Of a stretch of 56,060 bases of DNA, positions 1 through 7,738 are shown one piece after another; within the stretch, counting starts at the first letter, position 1, and each line of letters begins with the position of its first letter. The notes under the pieces were generated by a model. The model had not been told where the DNA came from. It ran no database searches and saw only the letters and a list, made by a program, of their open reading frames with translations. The DNA is from Bacteroidia bacterium (GTDB lineage Bacteria; Bacteroidota; Bacteroidia; Bacteroidales; Paludibacteraceae): assembly GCA_021152555.1 (NCBI GenBank), contig JAGKVE010000007.1, positions 1 to 56,060 on the forward strand, in the 5' to 3' direction. The translations under genes and the position numbers were made by a program.

Positions 1-253
1 CCTCTATATCCTGGTCAAACGAGTAAAGGTGTCCTCCTTCCTTCGTACATCGTACATTGTCCCTTTGTACATGCGCGTCCATCCTTTCAAGGATGGCGCG
101 GCTGTGTCCTCCTCCGCCGAAAGTAACATCCACATACACCCCGCCGGGCTTGACTGCCAAACCCTCTATCGTCTCTTTCAGCATCGCAGGTACGTGATAC
201 GCCATTGCAGATGTGTGATTGGTCATTGCAGGTATGTGGTGAACGGCGTCCAT
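1..253 (-). CDS. rsmH: 16S rRNA m4C1402 methyltransferase RsmH, N-terminal part, cut by window edge
   Basis: This is the first ~84 codons of RsmH (MraW), the SAM-dependent enzyme that N4-methylates C1402 of 16S rRNA. The window edge cuts it. Read on the minus strand it shows the family start YHVPAMLKETIEGL, then the SAM-binding stretch YVDVTFGGGGHS, then LYSFDQDIE. It lies downstream of mraZ, which is the standard dcw order. Two things are odd. Ahead of YHVP there are two extra copies of a seven-residue unit (HHIPAMT, NHTSAMA), so ATGs at 253, 226 and 205 are all possible starts; 205 best matches usual RsmH length. Between the SAM-binding loop and FDQD there are about 12 extra residues, including VQRDNVRCTK, encoded by a repeat also found in uvrA. 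The frame is open throughout, so the gene looks functional. Confidence 0.9.
   Translation of the reverse strand, partial: MDAVHHIPAMTNHTSAMAYHVPAMLKETIEGLAVKPGGVYVDVTFGGGGHSRAILERMDAHVQRDNVRCTKEGGHLYSFDQDIE
40..73 (-). repeat. In-frame interspersed repeat, family A, copy 1 (in rsmH)
   Basis: A 34-bp sequence, with core GTACATTGTCCCTTTGTAC on the plus strand, matches 44495-44529 in uvrA at about 30 of 33 positions. The core has GTACA/TGTAC arms. In both genes it is read on the minus strand in the same frame, giving VQRDNV-R/P-CTK. In rsmH it adds about 12 residues compared with Bacteroides homologues as I recall them. Confidence 0.75.
182..244 (-). repeat. Three tandem 21-bp units at the 5' end of rsmH
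   Basis: Units at 182-202, 203-223 and 224-244 share the pattern CATYGCAGRTRYGTG. Each encodes seven residues of the type xH(I/T/V)(P/S)AMx. The innermost copy is the conserved RsmH start YHVPAML, so the others look like tandem duplications of it. Every unit supplies an ATG. Confidence 0.8.
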
Positions 254-337
254 TTTATATAGAATGATTTCTTTTTACCCGACTCTCTCGGTCCTCTCGT
301 TTTCTTGGTTTTTTTCCTCCTTTTTTCGACTCAAAAG

Positions 338-390
338 GGGGTGATTACGGGGTGATTACGGGGTGATTACTGGGTTATTACTGGGTTATT
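338..390. repeat. Tandem 11-bp repeat between mraZ and rsmH
   Basis: There are about 4.8 copies of an 11-bp unit: three of GGGGTGATTAC, then TGGGTTATTAC and a partial copy. It lies in the 215-bp gap between mraZ (ends 469) and rsmH (starts 253), within the presumed operon. No hairpin or promoter was recognised in this gap. Confidence 0.85.
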
Positions 391-468
391 CGTATAACGT
401 TGCTCTATCTGGACGGCAAGTAATGTCTTGGCTGTGACTCCTTTTTTTCCGTCTCTCTGTTTGAGGTT

Positions 469-918
469 TTATTTTTTACTCATTTTTGCGCGCAATCTGG
501 CTGCCAATTCGCTCTGGCTCAGACGTTTCTCCGCGAATTTCTCCGGCGCCCAGAGTGCAAAACGGTTCAGCATACCTACGAACAGCACATCCTGTTGTGC
601 GCTGATGGTCTCCAAGTTCTTCTTCTGCAGCAGGATACGCCCCTGACCGTCCATCTCCATGTATTCCGCGTCGGCCATGAACTGCATCAGAATGAGCTGG
701 TCCTCCGGATCCCACTCATCCAGACTCTGACGCAGTTGTTCCACTTTCTCGTTCCATACATGCTCAGGGTAGAACATCAGACATTCGTTGTCCGTATCAC
801 GGCGCATCACGATTCGCTTTGATTCGGTTTCTGCCAGAATCTTGCGATAGACAGCCGGAACAAATATACGTCCCTTCTCGTCCAGACGGCCCTCTATATT
901 TCCGATAAAAGTTGACAT
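469..918 (-). CDS. mraZ: MraZ transcriptional regulator of the division/cell-wall cluster
   Basis: 149 residues, the usual MraZ size in this group. MraZ is an AbrB-fold (SpoVT-AbrB swapped hairpin) DNA-binding protein that controls the dcw operon from its own promoter. The two half-domains are visible: residues ~5-50 (IEGRLDEKGRIFVPAVYRK) and residues ~80-125 (YMEMDGQGRILLQKKNLE), each with the D-x-K/Q-G-R-I signature. It starts at the ATG at 918 and is first in the cluster, with rsmH following in the same direction. A promoter and GTGGG-type repeats lie just upstream, consistent with autoregulation. There is a basic C-terminal tail (RAKMSKK). Confidence 0.96.
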   Translation of the reverse strand: MSTFIGNIEGRLDEKGRIFVPAVYRKILAETESKRIVMRRDTDNECLMFYPEHVWNEKVEQLRQSLDEWDPEDQLILMQFMADAEYMEMDGQGRILLQKKNLETISAQQDVLFVGMLNRFALWAPEKFAEKRLSQSELAARLRAKMSKK

Positions 919-945
919 GCTTCACTTTAAATTGAAATTCGGGCA

Positions 946-987
946 CAAAATTACAAAAAATATTTGAATTACACCACATTTCCCCAC
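946..987 (-). promoter_or_regulatory. mraZ promoter with a putative MraZ box
   Basis: On the minus strand a -7 element TAATTTTG lies at 946-953, 28 bases before the ATG. At the -33 position there is no TTG. Instead GTGGG (983-987) and GTGGT (973-977) stand as direct repeats separated by exactly 5 bp. Known MraZ operators are TGGG-type direct repeats with 5-bp spacing, so this is a likely autoregulatory site overlapping the -33 region. Confidence 0.55.
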
Positions 988-1093
988 AAAAAAATTTTCA
1001 ATTGTTTTATCTACAGTTTTTCTACAATATCGCGCATCGACATACTACCTTATTTTCAAGTATTTACGCACTTTATGAACAATTTTATTAAAA

Positions 1094-1108
1094 GTGGGGC
1101 AAAATGGG
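1094..1108 (+). promoter_or_regulatory. Second putative MraZ box
   Basis: GTGGG (1094-1098) and ATGGG (1104-1108) are separated by 5 bp on the plus strand, in the context AAAAGTGGGGCAAAATGGGG, a 10-bp direct repeat. It faces the pair at 973-987 from about 110 bp upstream. Apart from these sites and the terminator at 1174-1201, I see nothing in the rest of the 919-1225 gap. Confidence 0.4.
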
Positions 1109-1173
1109 GATTTTAATGAGAGCCTGACTTCTCATTACTCTTTTCTTTCATTTTTCATGTCTATGACAGAAAA

Positions 1174-1201
1174 ACCGGCACCCTCTTCTGAGAGTGCCGG
1201 T
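1174..1201 (-). terminator. Rho-independent terminator after the 1226-1957 lipoprotein gene
   Basis: The arms are ACCGGCAC-C-CTC and GAG-A-GTGCCGGT with a TTCT loop, 12 bp with one mismatch. On the minus strand the hairpin runs into TTTTTCTG. It ends the 4793-1226 transcript before the mraZ regulatory region. Confidence 0.85.
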
Positions 1202-1225
1202 ATATAATAAAAATGATACGGCAAG

Positions 1226-1957
1226 TTATTGGGTTAGCAGTATAATATCGCTCATGCCGGAATAAATCAGTTGCTCCAGCCGTCCGCGATAGACTGACTG
1301 CAGGCTGTCCTGGCGCTTGCGCTCCTTTAGAAAATCTTCCTTCGTGTATTTCCACTCGCCTTTTTGGTCAATAACATCGGGAATATTCTGAATGGAATAA
1401 TAGCGGTTAAGATAAATCGGTGCCAAATGGTCAGTTGAAATACCGCCGCTTGTGCGCCCCCACGAACCTGCATAATCGGCTGCAGGTGAAGGGGTAATTC
1501 CTAACAAACGGTCTATGTCGCTACGTTTGACAGTTGCAAATTCTTCAATGATTCCGCTCGCTGCAATCTCAAAATCGCTGCGCACATACGTGTTGTCCGG
1601 CTTGCGTACATCTACCCAATGCATGGGAAGTACTACATGGTTGTAACTGATGGTCAGATTCCATTTCCAGTCTGCGAGATACCATCCTTCTGTGGTGTCA
1701 ACCTTGATAAAGGGGGCATGCCCTAAAAAGAACTCGCAGCATGTTCCGCCGGTGCTCAGGTCGCGCATCTTGTACTCTCCTTTGGCATTTGGCACCAGCA
1801 TCACGTCCAAGCGGTGTATAGCTGCTTCCGGCGCAAACTTCACTAGGGTATAACTTGCCTCGCGGTATTGCTCACGCCATTCGGGACCGTTCGGATTGCA
1901 TGAAACGAACCCAAAAGCCGCTAATATTATGGAGATATAATATAGTCGTTTCATCAA
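1226..1957 (-). CDS. Putative lipoprotein of unknown function
   Basis: 243 residues. The N-terminus is a lipoprotein signal peptide (MMKRLYYISIILAAFGFVSC) with the lipidated Cys at residue 20, so the product should be exported and anchored in a membrane. No family was recognised in the mature part. It contains several Trp/Tyr-rich beta-like stretches and an Arg/Lys-rich helix near the C-terminus (EDFLKERKRQDSL). It lies 31 bp downstream of the M6 metalloprotease gene in the same direction and before a strong terminator, so the two are probably cotranscribed. That could make it an accessory to the protease, but the sequence does not show this. Either of two adjacent ATGs could be the start. 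Confidence 0.75.
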   Translation of the reverse strand: MMKRLYYISIILAAFGFVSCNPNGPEWREQYREASYTLVKFAPEAAIHRLDVMLVPNAKGEYKMRDLSTGGTCCEFFLGHAPFIKVDTTEGWYLADWKWNLTISYNHVVLPMHWVDVRKPDNTYVRSDFEIAASGIIEEFATVKRSDIDRLLGITPSPAADYAGSWGRTSGGISTDHLAPIYLNRYYSIQNIPDVIDQKGEWKYTKEDFLKERKRQDSLQSVYRGRLEQLIYSGMSDIILLTQ

Positions 1958-1988
1958 TTGTTTCCTCCTTGTAATTAATGACGAAGGG

Positions 1989-4793
1989 TTAGCGGAATAA
2001 TATCTTTATCCACGGGGTCTTGCGTCCCATTCTGCCATTAGGCAGATATTTCACAAGGTAAATAGCTCCGTGTTGGAATTCTGCTTCATTCAAAGGTATG
2101 ACATTATGTGTCGCGCTGACAGGAATACTCTTGACTAACTCGCCTCTTGTTGAATAAATATTCACGCTGCCGTCTGACAGAGACTGCGGCAGATAGATAA
2201 CATGCTTGCCCGGATCGTAATGGATTGAGTCATATGCCAGTGTCAGGCGCTTCGAATCTGCCGACTCGCCTTTCGGGGTGGTAATTACAACCGGCTGGCT
2301 AAGCGGGCTTAGATGTTCTTCGCAGCCTTTCTTTTCTGCGCATTGGATCCGCACATAGTAATCGGTATTCGGTATCAAATCATACGCATAGAATACGGTA
2401 TAGGGTGCCTGGTTGCTCAAGTCTTGAGGAATAACAGCGCGGTCGCGACCTTTGTAGGTATATACCGTTTTCTTATTAAAGGTTGTGGTAAAAGCATCCA
2501 AGCATAAACCTTCTCCGCCGATGGAGGTGTAATCCAAACGGAAACGGCGATAAGCTTGCTCTTCAGTGAATGTCTTTGAATAGGTGAATTGCTTGGTATT
2601 CTTGCTAATACGGATTACGTCCAAGGTGTCTATACTCTTGTCGCTGAAACCGGTCAGATAAAGCAAGCCTACTTCGCTGTCTGTGGTTGCCGGTGCGTTC
2701 AGCCACATTCTTAACTCGACTACCGGCAACGGGAATATAGGACTGATGATATGTTCGCCGTTCTCTCTGAACCACATGGATACCGCACCGTCTTCTTTGG
2801 CTTTGGTGGTTGTTCGGTAGAAACTGGTGTACCAACCGGATTCTTGTACAGTAACTTCGTTGTCAAAACCTTCGAAACTTTCCATTAAAGACTCGGTACC
2901 TTCTTCCATATGATAGAGCGTCACGTAGTATTCTTCGGCATCTGCCTCCGGTTCCCAGCGTACTTTGAAAGTCGTCGGGGTTACTTCTTCCATACCGGTA
3001 ATACTCGGAGTCTCGATGAGAACAGGCCGGGGACTTGTTCCTTGTACGGCCAGCGTACCTACGGATTTATCATGGCGCACGGTTACACTGCCGCGTTGAA
3101 CATCGCAAACTTGTTTGCGGGGTGCATAGCGCACATAGATATCGGTCTCTAAAACGGAGTCCGCATTGACGCTCGCGGTAAGAGAATTGCTCCAGCTGAT
3201 ACTGTCCTGCGATATGGAGAAACCGCTTCCTGTTGCTGATATGGTTGCTGCAATTTCAGGGTCAAGACCTGTACCTACGATGCGCAATTTCTGACCGGGA
3301 GTCACGCCCCGCTTAGTGTCTGGATTATAGGTGCTTTGAATGACTGGAAATTCGGCGGGAAGGAACATGAAACCGTTCGATTTGAATGAGAATACCACAT
3401 TCTGATTCACTACCGCTATATCCGTCAGCGGTTGTTCCACTATAGTGCCGTTGTGCAGCGTCGGGGTAAATGTGGTAACATTCTTCGTTCCGGGATATGT
3501 ATCGCTGCCTGACGCATATCCTCTGACCCCGCCTGCTTCCTCTATGTCATAACGTAACGGATTGCCGTTGTTAGGAGAGTTGCTGCCCCATGCCGATGCG
3601 CTGTAATCAACATGCCATATGAGCAAGCCTGTACCCGGAAGACTCGTCGAGTGACGGTCCCAGCCAATGTTCTGACGGTTCTCGAGTAACCAGTACTCAC
3701 TCGGATTGGCGGACTCCCAGCTTAGATTATGAGTCTCGTTTGCAATCAGGAAAATCTGTTTTTTCCCGTTCTCGATGGGCTCCAATGTATATAAGCCGGC
3801 ATCGGTCAGTTGTACAGGCGTTACCCAGCCCAGTTCAAAACGCTCGCCGGCGGTATAAGATGGAGGAGTCTTGCCGTTGCCGTTGTAACTGCCCGAACAC
3901 ATGATATCCCATGAACCGATAGTGTATTGGTCCGAGTTGTCGGATGTGTCATAATAGTCAGCCAGACCCAGTACATGGCCGAACTCATGGCAGAAGGTTC
4001 CGATACCGCACATTGATGTGCCTGCAGAACCGCGCAATTCGGATGTACAAGCATAATCATATATCAGTTTGCCGTTAACGCGTTCGCCGCTGTTGACAAT
4101 ACTGCGGTGAGGCCATATGGTCGTGGATGAGGCTCCCTCTGCTTCATTATGACCGGCATAATAGACGAATACATTATCCAGCCGCCCGTCGTTATTCGTG
4201 TCGTATATGGACATATCTACACCCAATTCTTCTGACACTTTGTTGCACGCCTCTACTATCATTGAGCTTGTGTGCTTATCGTAGTATGCCGAATTATTGG
4301 AAAGGTCAACAGGACCGTAACAGTCAAAAATAGGGGAAAAGATACTGTCTGACGAGGCTATAAAGTAGTCGCGCGCAGAACCGACACCGCCGTTTTCGCT
4401 ATAGCCGGATAAATTGAGCATTTTTTCGAAATCTTCGCGCGTATAGCGGAATTTGGAATCCGAGAAATTCACTAAAATCACTACGCTATGCGGAGAGCCG
4501 CTTAACGGGAAGGTTGCAGCAAACTCTTTTTGTTGCGCCACGCGGCGTGCCCTGCGGGCTTGCTCCGGTACTACTGCCACGCTCGCATCCTTAATCCACA
4601 TGCCTTTCTCATCCAGACGGAGTGGGGTGCCGTCCAAAGAGGTATAATAACTATGGAACTCATCGCCTACCAACTTCAGCGTAATGGTACTTCCATCCGC
4701 CTGGGTTTTTACAATCGGTTCAGGAGTCGCCATCACGGCGTACGCTGCAAGGCTGAAGATACTTGCGCATAAGGATACTATGATTTTTTTCAT
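1989..4793 (-). CDS. Secreted M6-family metalloprotease with a T9SS-type C-terminal domain
   Basis: 934 residues with a Sec signal peptide (residues 1-~22, MKKIIVSLCASIFSLAAYA). The catalytic domain is of the M6 (immune inhibitor A-like) type. The zinc motif CHEFGHVLGLADYYD is near residue 268, with SWDIMCSGSYNG, the Met-turn region typical of the family, downstream. The centre has IgG-like or MAM/fibronectin-like beta domains (IEPNAD-type region ~590-800, with EADAEEYYVTLYH). The last ~80 residues (VNIYSTRGELVKSI to the end, IKILFR) look like a type A T9SS sorting domain, so export through the type IX system is inferred. The gene has its own promoter at 4822-4852 and is followed by a lipoprotein gene. 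Proteolysis of external protein is the likely role. Confidence 0.88.
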   Translation of the reverse strand: MKKIIVSLCASIFSLAAYAVMATPEPIVKTQADGSTITLKLVGDEFHSYYTSLDGTPLRLDEKGMWIKDASVAVVPEQARRARRVAQQKEFAATFPLSGSPHSVVILVNFSDSKFRYTREDFEKMLNLSGYSENGGVGSARDYFIASSDSIFSPIFDCYGPVDLSNNSAYYDKHTSSMIVEACNKVSEELGVDMSIYDTNNDGRLDNVFVYYAGHNEAEGASSTTIWPHRSIVNSGERVNGKLIYDYACTSELRGSAGTSMCGIGTFCHEFGHVLGLADYYDTSDNSDQYTIGSWDIMCSGSYNGNGKTPPSYTAGERFELGWVTPVQLTDAGLYTLEPIENGKKQIFLIANETHNLSWESANPSEYWLLENRQNIGWDRHSTSLPGTGLLIWHVDYSASAWGSNSPNNGNPLRYDIEEAGGVRGYASGSDTYPGTKNVTTFTPTLHNGTIVEQPLTDIAVVNQNVVFSFKSNGFMFLPAEFPVIQSTYNPDTKRGVTPGQKLRIVGTGLDPEIAATISATGSGFSISQDSISWSNSLTASVNADSVLETDIYVRYAPRKQVCDVQRGSVTVRHDKSVGTLAVQGTSPRPVLIETPSITGMEEVTPTTFKVRWEPEADAEEYYVTLYHMEEGTESLMESFEGFDNEVTVQESGWYTSFYRTTTKAKEDGAVSMWFRENGEHIISPIFPLPVVELRMWLNAPATTDSEVGLLYLTGFSDKSIDTLDVIRISKNTKQFTYSKTFTEEQAYRRFRLDYTSIGGEGLCLDAFTTTFNKKTVYTYKGRDRAVIPQDLSNQAPYTVFYAYDLIPNTDYYVRIQCAEKKGCEEHLSPLSQPVVITTPKGESADSKRLTLAYDSIHYDPGKHVIYLPQSLSDGSVNIYSTRGELVKSIPVSATHNVIPLNEAEFQHGAIYLVKYLPNGRMGRKTPWIKILFR

Positions 4794-4821
4794 ATATGTA
4801 TGAATTTTCCAAATTAGCGTG

Positions 4822-4852
4822 CAAAGTTACAACAAAAAATCTAGATATGCAA
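4822..4852 (-). promoter_or_regulatory. Promoter of the M6 metalloprotease gene
   Basis: On the minus strand TTG (4850-4852) and TAACTTTG (4822-4829) are separated by 20 bp, matching the Bacteroidota primary-sigma consensus. The 5' leader would be about 20 nt. Confidence 0.75.
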
Positions 4853-4872
4853 CATTTTGACGATAAAAATTC

Positions 4873-4890
4873 ATTTATGCTCGCATAAAT
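4873..4890. promoter_or_regulatory. Operator-like palindrome upstream of the M6 protease promoter
   Basis: ATTTATGC-TC-GCATAAAT is a perfect 8-bp inverted repeat with a 2-bp centre. It lies about 20 bp upstream of the -33 element, a position suited to a dimeric regulator. No other copy was noticed in the window. Confidence 0.4.
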
Positions 4891-4924
4891 TCAGTTTTAG
4901 CAGTAAAATATAGCTGGTTGCATA

Positions 4925-4964
4925 CAAAAAATCCCGCATACTTGCAGGTATGCAGGATTTTTTG
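4925..4964 (-). terminator. Terminator at the end of the SusCD operon
   Basis: A near-perfect hairpin: CAAAAAATCC-CGCATAC, short loop, GTATGC-AGGATTTTTTG. A-run and T-run flank it on both sides, so it could work in both directions. It lies 17 bp downstream of the 4981-6021 gene and separates the SusCD operon from the M6 protease promoter. Confidence 0.88.
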
Positions 4965-4980
4965 TAGAGCACTCGGAGAA

Positions 4981-6021
4981 TTATTTGTGCATAAATACTT
5001 TGCTGTCCTTCAGGTTGCGGACGTTCGGTCTCTTCAAACCTTCCGCTTTTTTCAGCATAACAAGCGGTTTCTTGCTAACTGCACTTTCCGGAAGATTCTC
5101 GTAGTATTGGTCGTGACGGGGGGCAAATTGAGCAGGCTCTATGAGTTTGTCATTTTCATCTACTGCAAGACCATAAGCGCCTTCCATCCATGTGACATTC
5201 ATTTTGTAGAATACGCCATCACTATAGTCCCCTAAGAAACCGTTTTTGATAAAGCCAAGGAAGTCAATTTCTTTTTGAGCATCCCAATCTATATAATGAA
5301 TAGGTGCTCCTTTGAACGAACCGTCGCCTTCATATAAGGTATCTGTCAAATATTTGTACCACTCGGCAGCATCGGTCAGTGCACCTTCAGGGCATACTCC
5401 GGCTGAGTCTGCCGGCGATGCATTGGAGAAGAGAATTTCATTAGTCCATGCATATCCTGCATTGTCGCCCTCGGTGATAACTTCAATCGGGCAATCTACG
5501 AATGCCGTGAAACCGGCACCAACGGGGCCTGTACCTTGAACATAATCAATGCCTTCTCCGCAAAGAACGAAGGAACCCGCAAATTTTTGAACTTTGTACT
5601 CGACTCCTTTTGCACTTGTTACGATGTAGGGGTCACCGATTGCAGTTGAAATATCGGTCTCATCATATATCATTAATACAAGATTCCATGAAAGCATGTC
5701 ATAAACACTTTTAACGGAAACTTTACATACTGCTTCCAATTCGCCTTTTTTGGCGGTTACGTTAGCCTCGCCGATAGACAGGGCCTCAAGGTTACCGGAT
5801 TGGTCAACTTTAACGACAGCAGGATCGCTCGATGCCCATTCGCACTGAGGTACTTCAAGAGTTGTCGGCTCATAGAGAACCTGCAACTTCTGAGTGGCTC
5901 CCTCGGTCATTGTAATTGCTGATTCTTTGAAAGCAATTTTTGTGTAGGCGTTGCCCTCTTGCTTCTTGCAGCTTGCCAATGCTACAACGGCTGCTGCTAA
6001 TACAATCAGATACTTTTTCAT
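4981..6021 (-). CDS. Lipoprotein with an N-terminal Big2 Ig-like domain
   Basis: 346 residues. The signal peptide has a lipobox (LASC), with Cys at about residue 18. Residues ~28-105 form a bacterial Ig-like group 2 domain (ITMTEGATQKLQV, WASSDPAVVKVDQSG, GEANVTAKKG). The remaining ~240 residues were not assigned to a family. The gene is third in the run SusC (7737-11036), SusD (6070-7692), this gene, and is followed by a terminator. By position it is likely a surface lipoprotein that helps the SusCD complex catch its substrate, as SusE/SusF-type proteins do. That role is inferred from context. Confidence 0.8.
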   Translation of the reverse strand: MKKYLIVLAAAVVALASCKKQEGNAYTKIAFKESAITMTEGATQKLQVLYEPTTLEVPQCEWASSDPAVVKVDQSGNLEALSIGEANVTAKKGELEAVCKVSVKSVYDMLSWNLVLMIYDETDISTAIGDPYIVTSAKGVEYKVQKFAGSFVLCGEGIDYVQGTGPVGAGFTAFVDCPIEVITEGDNAGYAWTNEILFSNASPADSAGVCPEGALTDAAEWYKYLTDTLYEGDGSFKGAPIHYIDWDAQKEIDFLGFIKNGFLGDYSDGVFYKMNVTWMEGAYGLAVDENDKLIEPAQFAPRHDQYYENLPESAVSKKPLVMLKKAEGLKRPNVRNLKDSKVFMHK

Positions 6022-6069
6022 AATTCTGTTGTTTTAAAATTTGTTAATAAATAATTTTAAGCCTAATCC

Positions 6070-7692
6070 TTATTTCTTATGCGTAAGATTGGATTTGTTG
6101 CTGTTTCCGATATTCGGGTTGTAACGTGTCTCAGATGTAGGGATCTCACATTGGAACTGCTCGCCTGCAGGACTGGTAATATCCAGCGTGGACTCACCGC
6201 GGCTCAAGTGGTTCGTGCCCAAGGAACGTTGCTTCTCAAGGCGGCGGAGTAACTGCATGGAGTATCCCTCTCCCCACATCTCTACACGCCAGTTGTAGAT
6301 GATAGCTTTTTTGACGTCATCGGTGCCGGAGAGTGAGGAAATCCAGGTGTTGTATTCTGCATCCTTGCCGTCCAAGATACGTTCGTCGCATAGTTGTTTC
6401 AGATATGCTACGGCTGTAGCATTGTCCCCGTCGCTCCATGCCGCCTCGGCAGCAATCAGGTATGCCACTTCCACGCGCATGAATACGTTGTCGCACAGCC
6501 AGTCACGGTCCACTTTATCCAAATCTGTTACGTGTTTGTATTTGGGGCTATAGAACTTGCCTTCCGGACAGTAAGGGAATTTTACATCGCCTGCGTTGAA
6601 CCAGTTAACACGTGCGTCCCAGCCTTTGGCTGCTATCTCGTCATAGAGTTTGCTGTCAATACCTTTGGTATCGCCGGCAGCCGCATAACTATAACTATGA
6701 ATATCTACCTGGCCGAAGAATGAGCCCAGAGCTGTTGTCGTTTCTACTGTTACGTCTTGACCCCACATCCAGTTTGCTGCCGTCACATCGGAGAAACCGG
6801 TGGTTGTCAACTCTTCGTACGGCAACAACGGATACTTACCGCCGTCAATCACTGCTTTAGCTTGCTCTAACGCAATCTCATAGCAGTTTTTGCCTGCTGC
6901 TATTTCGTAGTTCTTGTCGCCGTGGTTCAGCATAGCGTACGCCAGTATGAGACGCGCTACGTCGACATCAATCTCCAGTTTCGAACCACGTTGGTTATAT
7001 TGGCTGTAGAAATCCAACAAGTCGATTGCAGCGGACAAATCCTCATAGACACGATCATACGCCTGTTGTACAGTAGATAGCGGAGCACCAAGGGTATCCG
7101 CTTTTACGTCCTTGCCTATATATATAGGAAGTGCTCTGGCGTCTAAATCCGCAGTTTGTTGGTCGCGTGGATCGGTGTAGATATCTAACAGGTTGGCATA
7201 TGCCCATCCGCGGAGTGCCAGAATCTGGCCGTAATAGTAGCCGTTTTGTGCAATCACTTCGGTCGGCTCCTCTCCGCTCGTCATGCCTTCAAGGATGGCT
7301 TGTACGTCATTCTCGATGGCGATGTCGCAGATATTGGTCAGGTTGATAATCTCATAGTAGAATGACCATGCATAACTGCGGTTGTAGGCATAGTAATAAC
7401 CGCGCTCATACATCTCAAACCAGCCGTAACTGGACTTTTTCATTGCCATATCGCCCGATTGGATATCGCTGTACATATCCAAAGAACGCTTTCCGAAAGT
7501 GTCATGGTCTCCGTATTCGTATAGTTTCGAATAGATACCGAAAATGGCACCTTGCAGACGGTCCGGTAACTTCTGATACTGCTCTTCAAGAAGCGTGGCT
7601 CCTTCCGGATATTGGGTTAAGAAACTATCACCGCAAGAGCTGAGACCCAAACCTAACACAAGGGTTGCTAATATATACTTTATCTTTTTCAT
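6070..7692 (-). CDS. SusD/RagB-family outer-membrane lipoprotein
   Basis: About 540 residues. SusD-like proteins sit on the cell surface as the lid of a SusC channel and bind the nutrient. Visible features are a lipoprotein signal peptide (LGLGLSSC, Cys at ~20), the N-terminal DSFLTQYPEG stretch typical of the family, the YYGQILALRGWAYANLLDIY TPR-like helix, and a C-terminal region with RRLEKQRSLGTNHLSRG. The ATG at 7692 is chosen over a TTG three codons upstream. The gene starts directly after a heptamer repeat, downstream of its SusC partner. No glycoside hydrolase is nearby, while a secreted protease gene follows, so the substrate might be peptide rather than glycan; this is inference. Confidence 0.93.
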   Translation of the reverse strand: MKKIKYILATLVLGLGLSSCGDSFLTQYPEGATLLEEQYQKLPDRLQGAIFGIYSKLYEYGDHDTFGKRSLDMYSDIQSGDMAMKKSSYGWFEMYERGYYYAYNRSYAWSFYYEIINLTNICDIAIENDVQAILEGMTSGEEPTEVIAQNGYYYGQILALRGWAYANLLDIYTDPRDQQTADLDARALPIYIGKDVKADTLGAPLSTVQQAYDRVYEDLSAAIDLLDFYSQYNQRGSKLEIDVDVARLILAYAMLNHGDKNYEIAAGKNCYEIALEQAKAVIDGGKYPLLPYEELTTTGFSDVTAANWMWGQDVTVETTTALGSFFGQVDIHSYSYAAAGDTKGIDSKLYDEIAAKGWDARVNWFNAGDVKFPYCPEGKFYSPKYKHVTDLDKVDRDWLCDNVFMRVEVAYLIAAEAAWSDGDNATAVAYLKQLCDERILDGKDAEYNTWISSLSGTDDVKKAIIYNWRVEMWGEGYSMQLLRRLEKQRSLGTNHLSRGESTLDITSPAGEQFQCEIPTSETRYNPNIGNSNKSNLTHKK

Positions 7693-7738
7693 AATTCTCA
7701 ATTTTCAATTCTCAATTCTCAATTCTCAATTCTCAATT
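7693..7738 (-). repeat. Heptamer tandem repeat (GAGAATT) at the SusC-SusD junction
   Basis: There are six heptamers (AATTCTC on plus, one variant AATTTTC) plus a partial copy. They fill the whole gap between the SusC stop codon (7737-7739) and the SusD ATG. The same unit fills the rimO-HU junction at 46762-46814. Confidence 0.9.
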
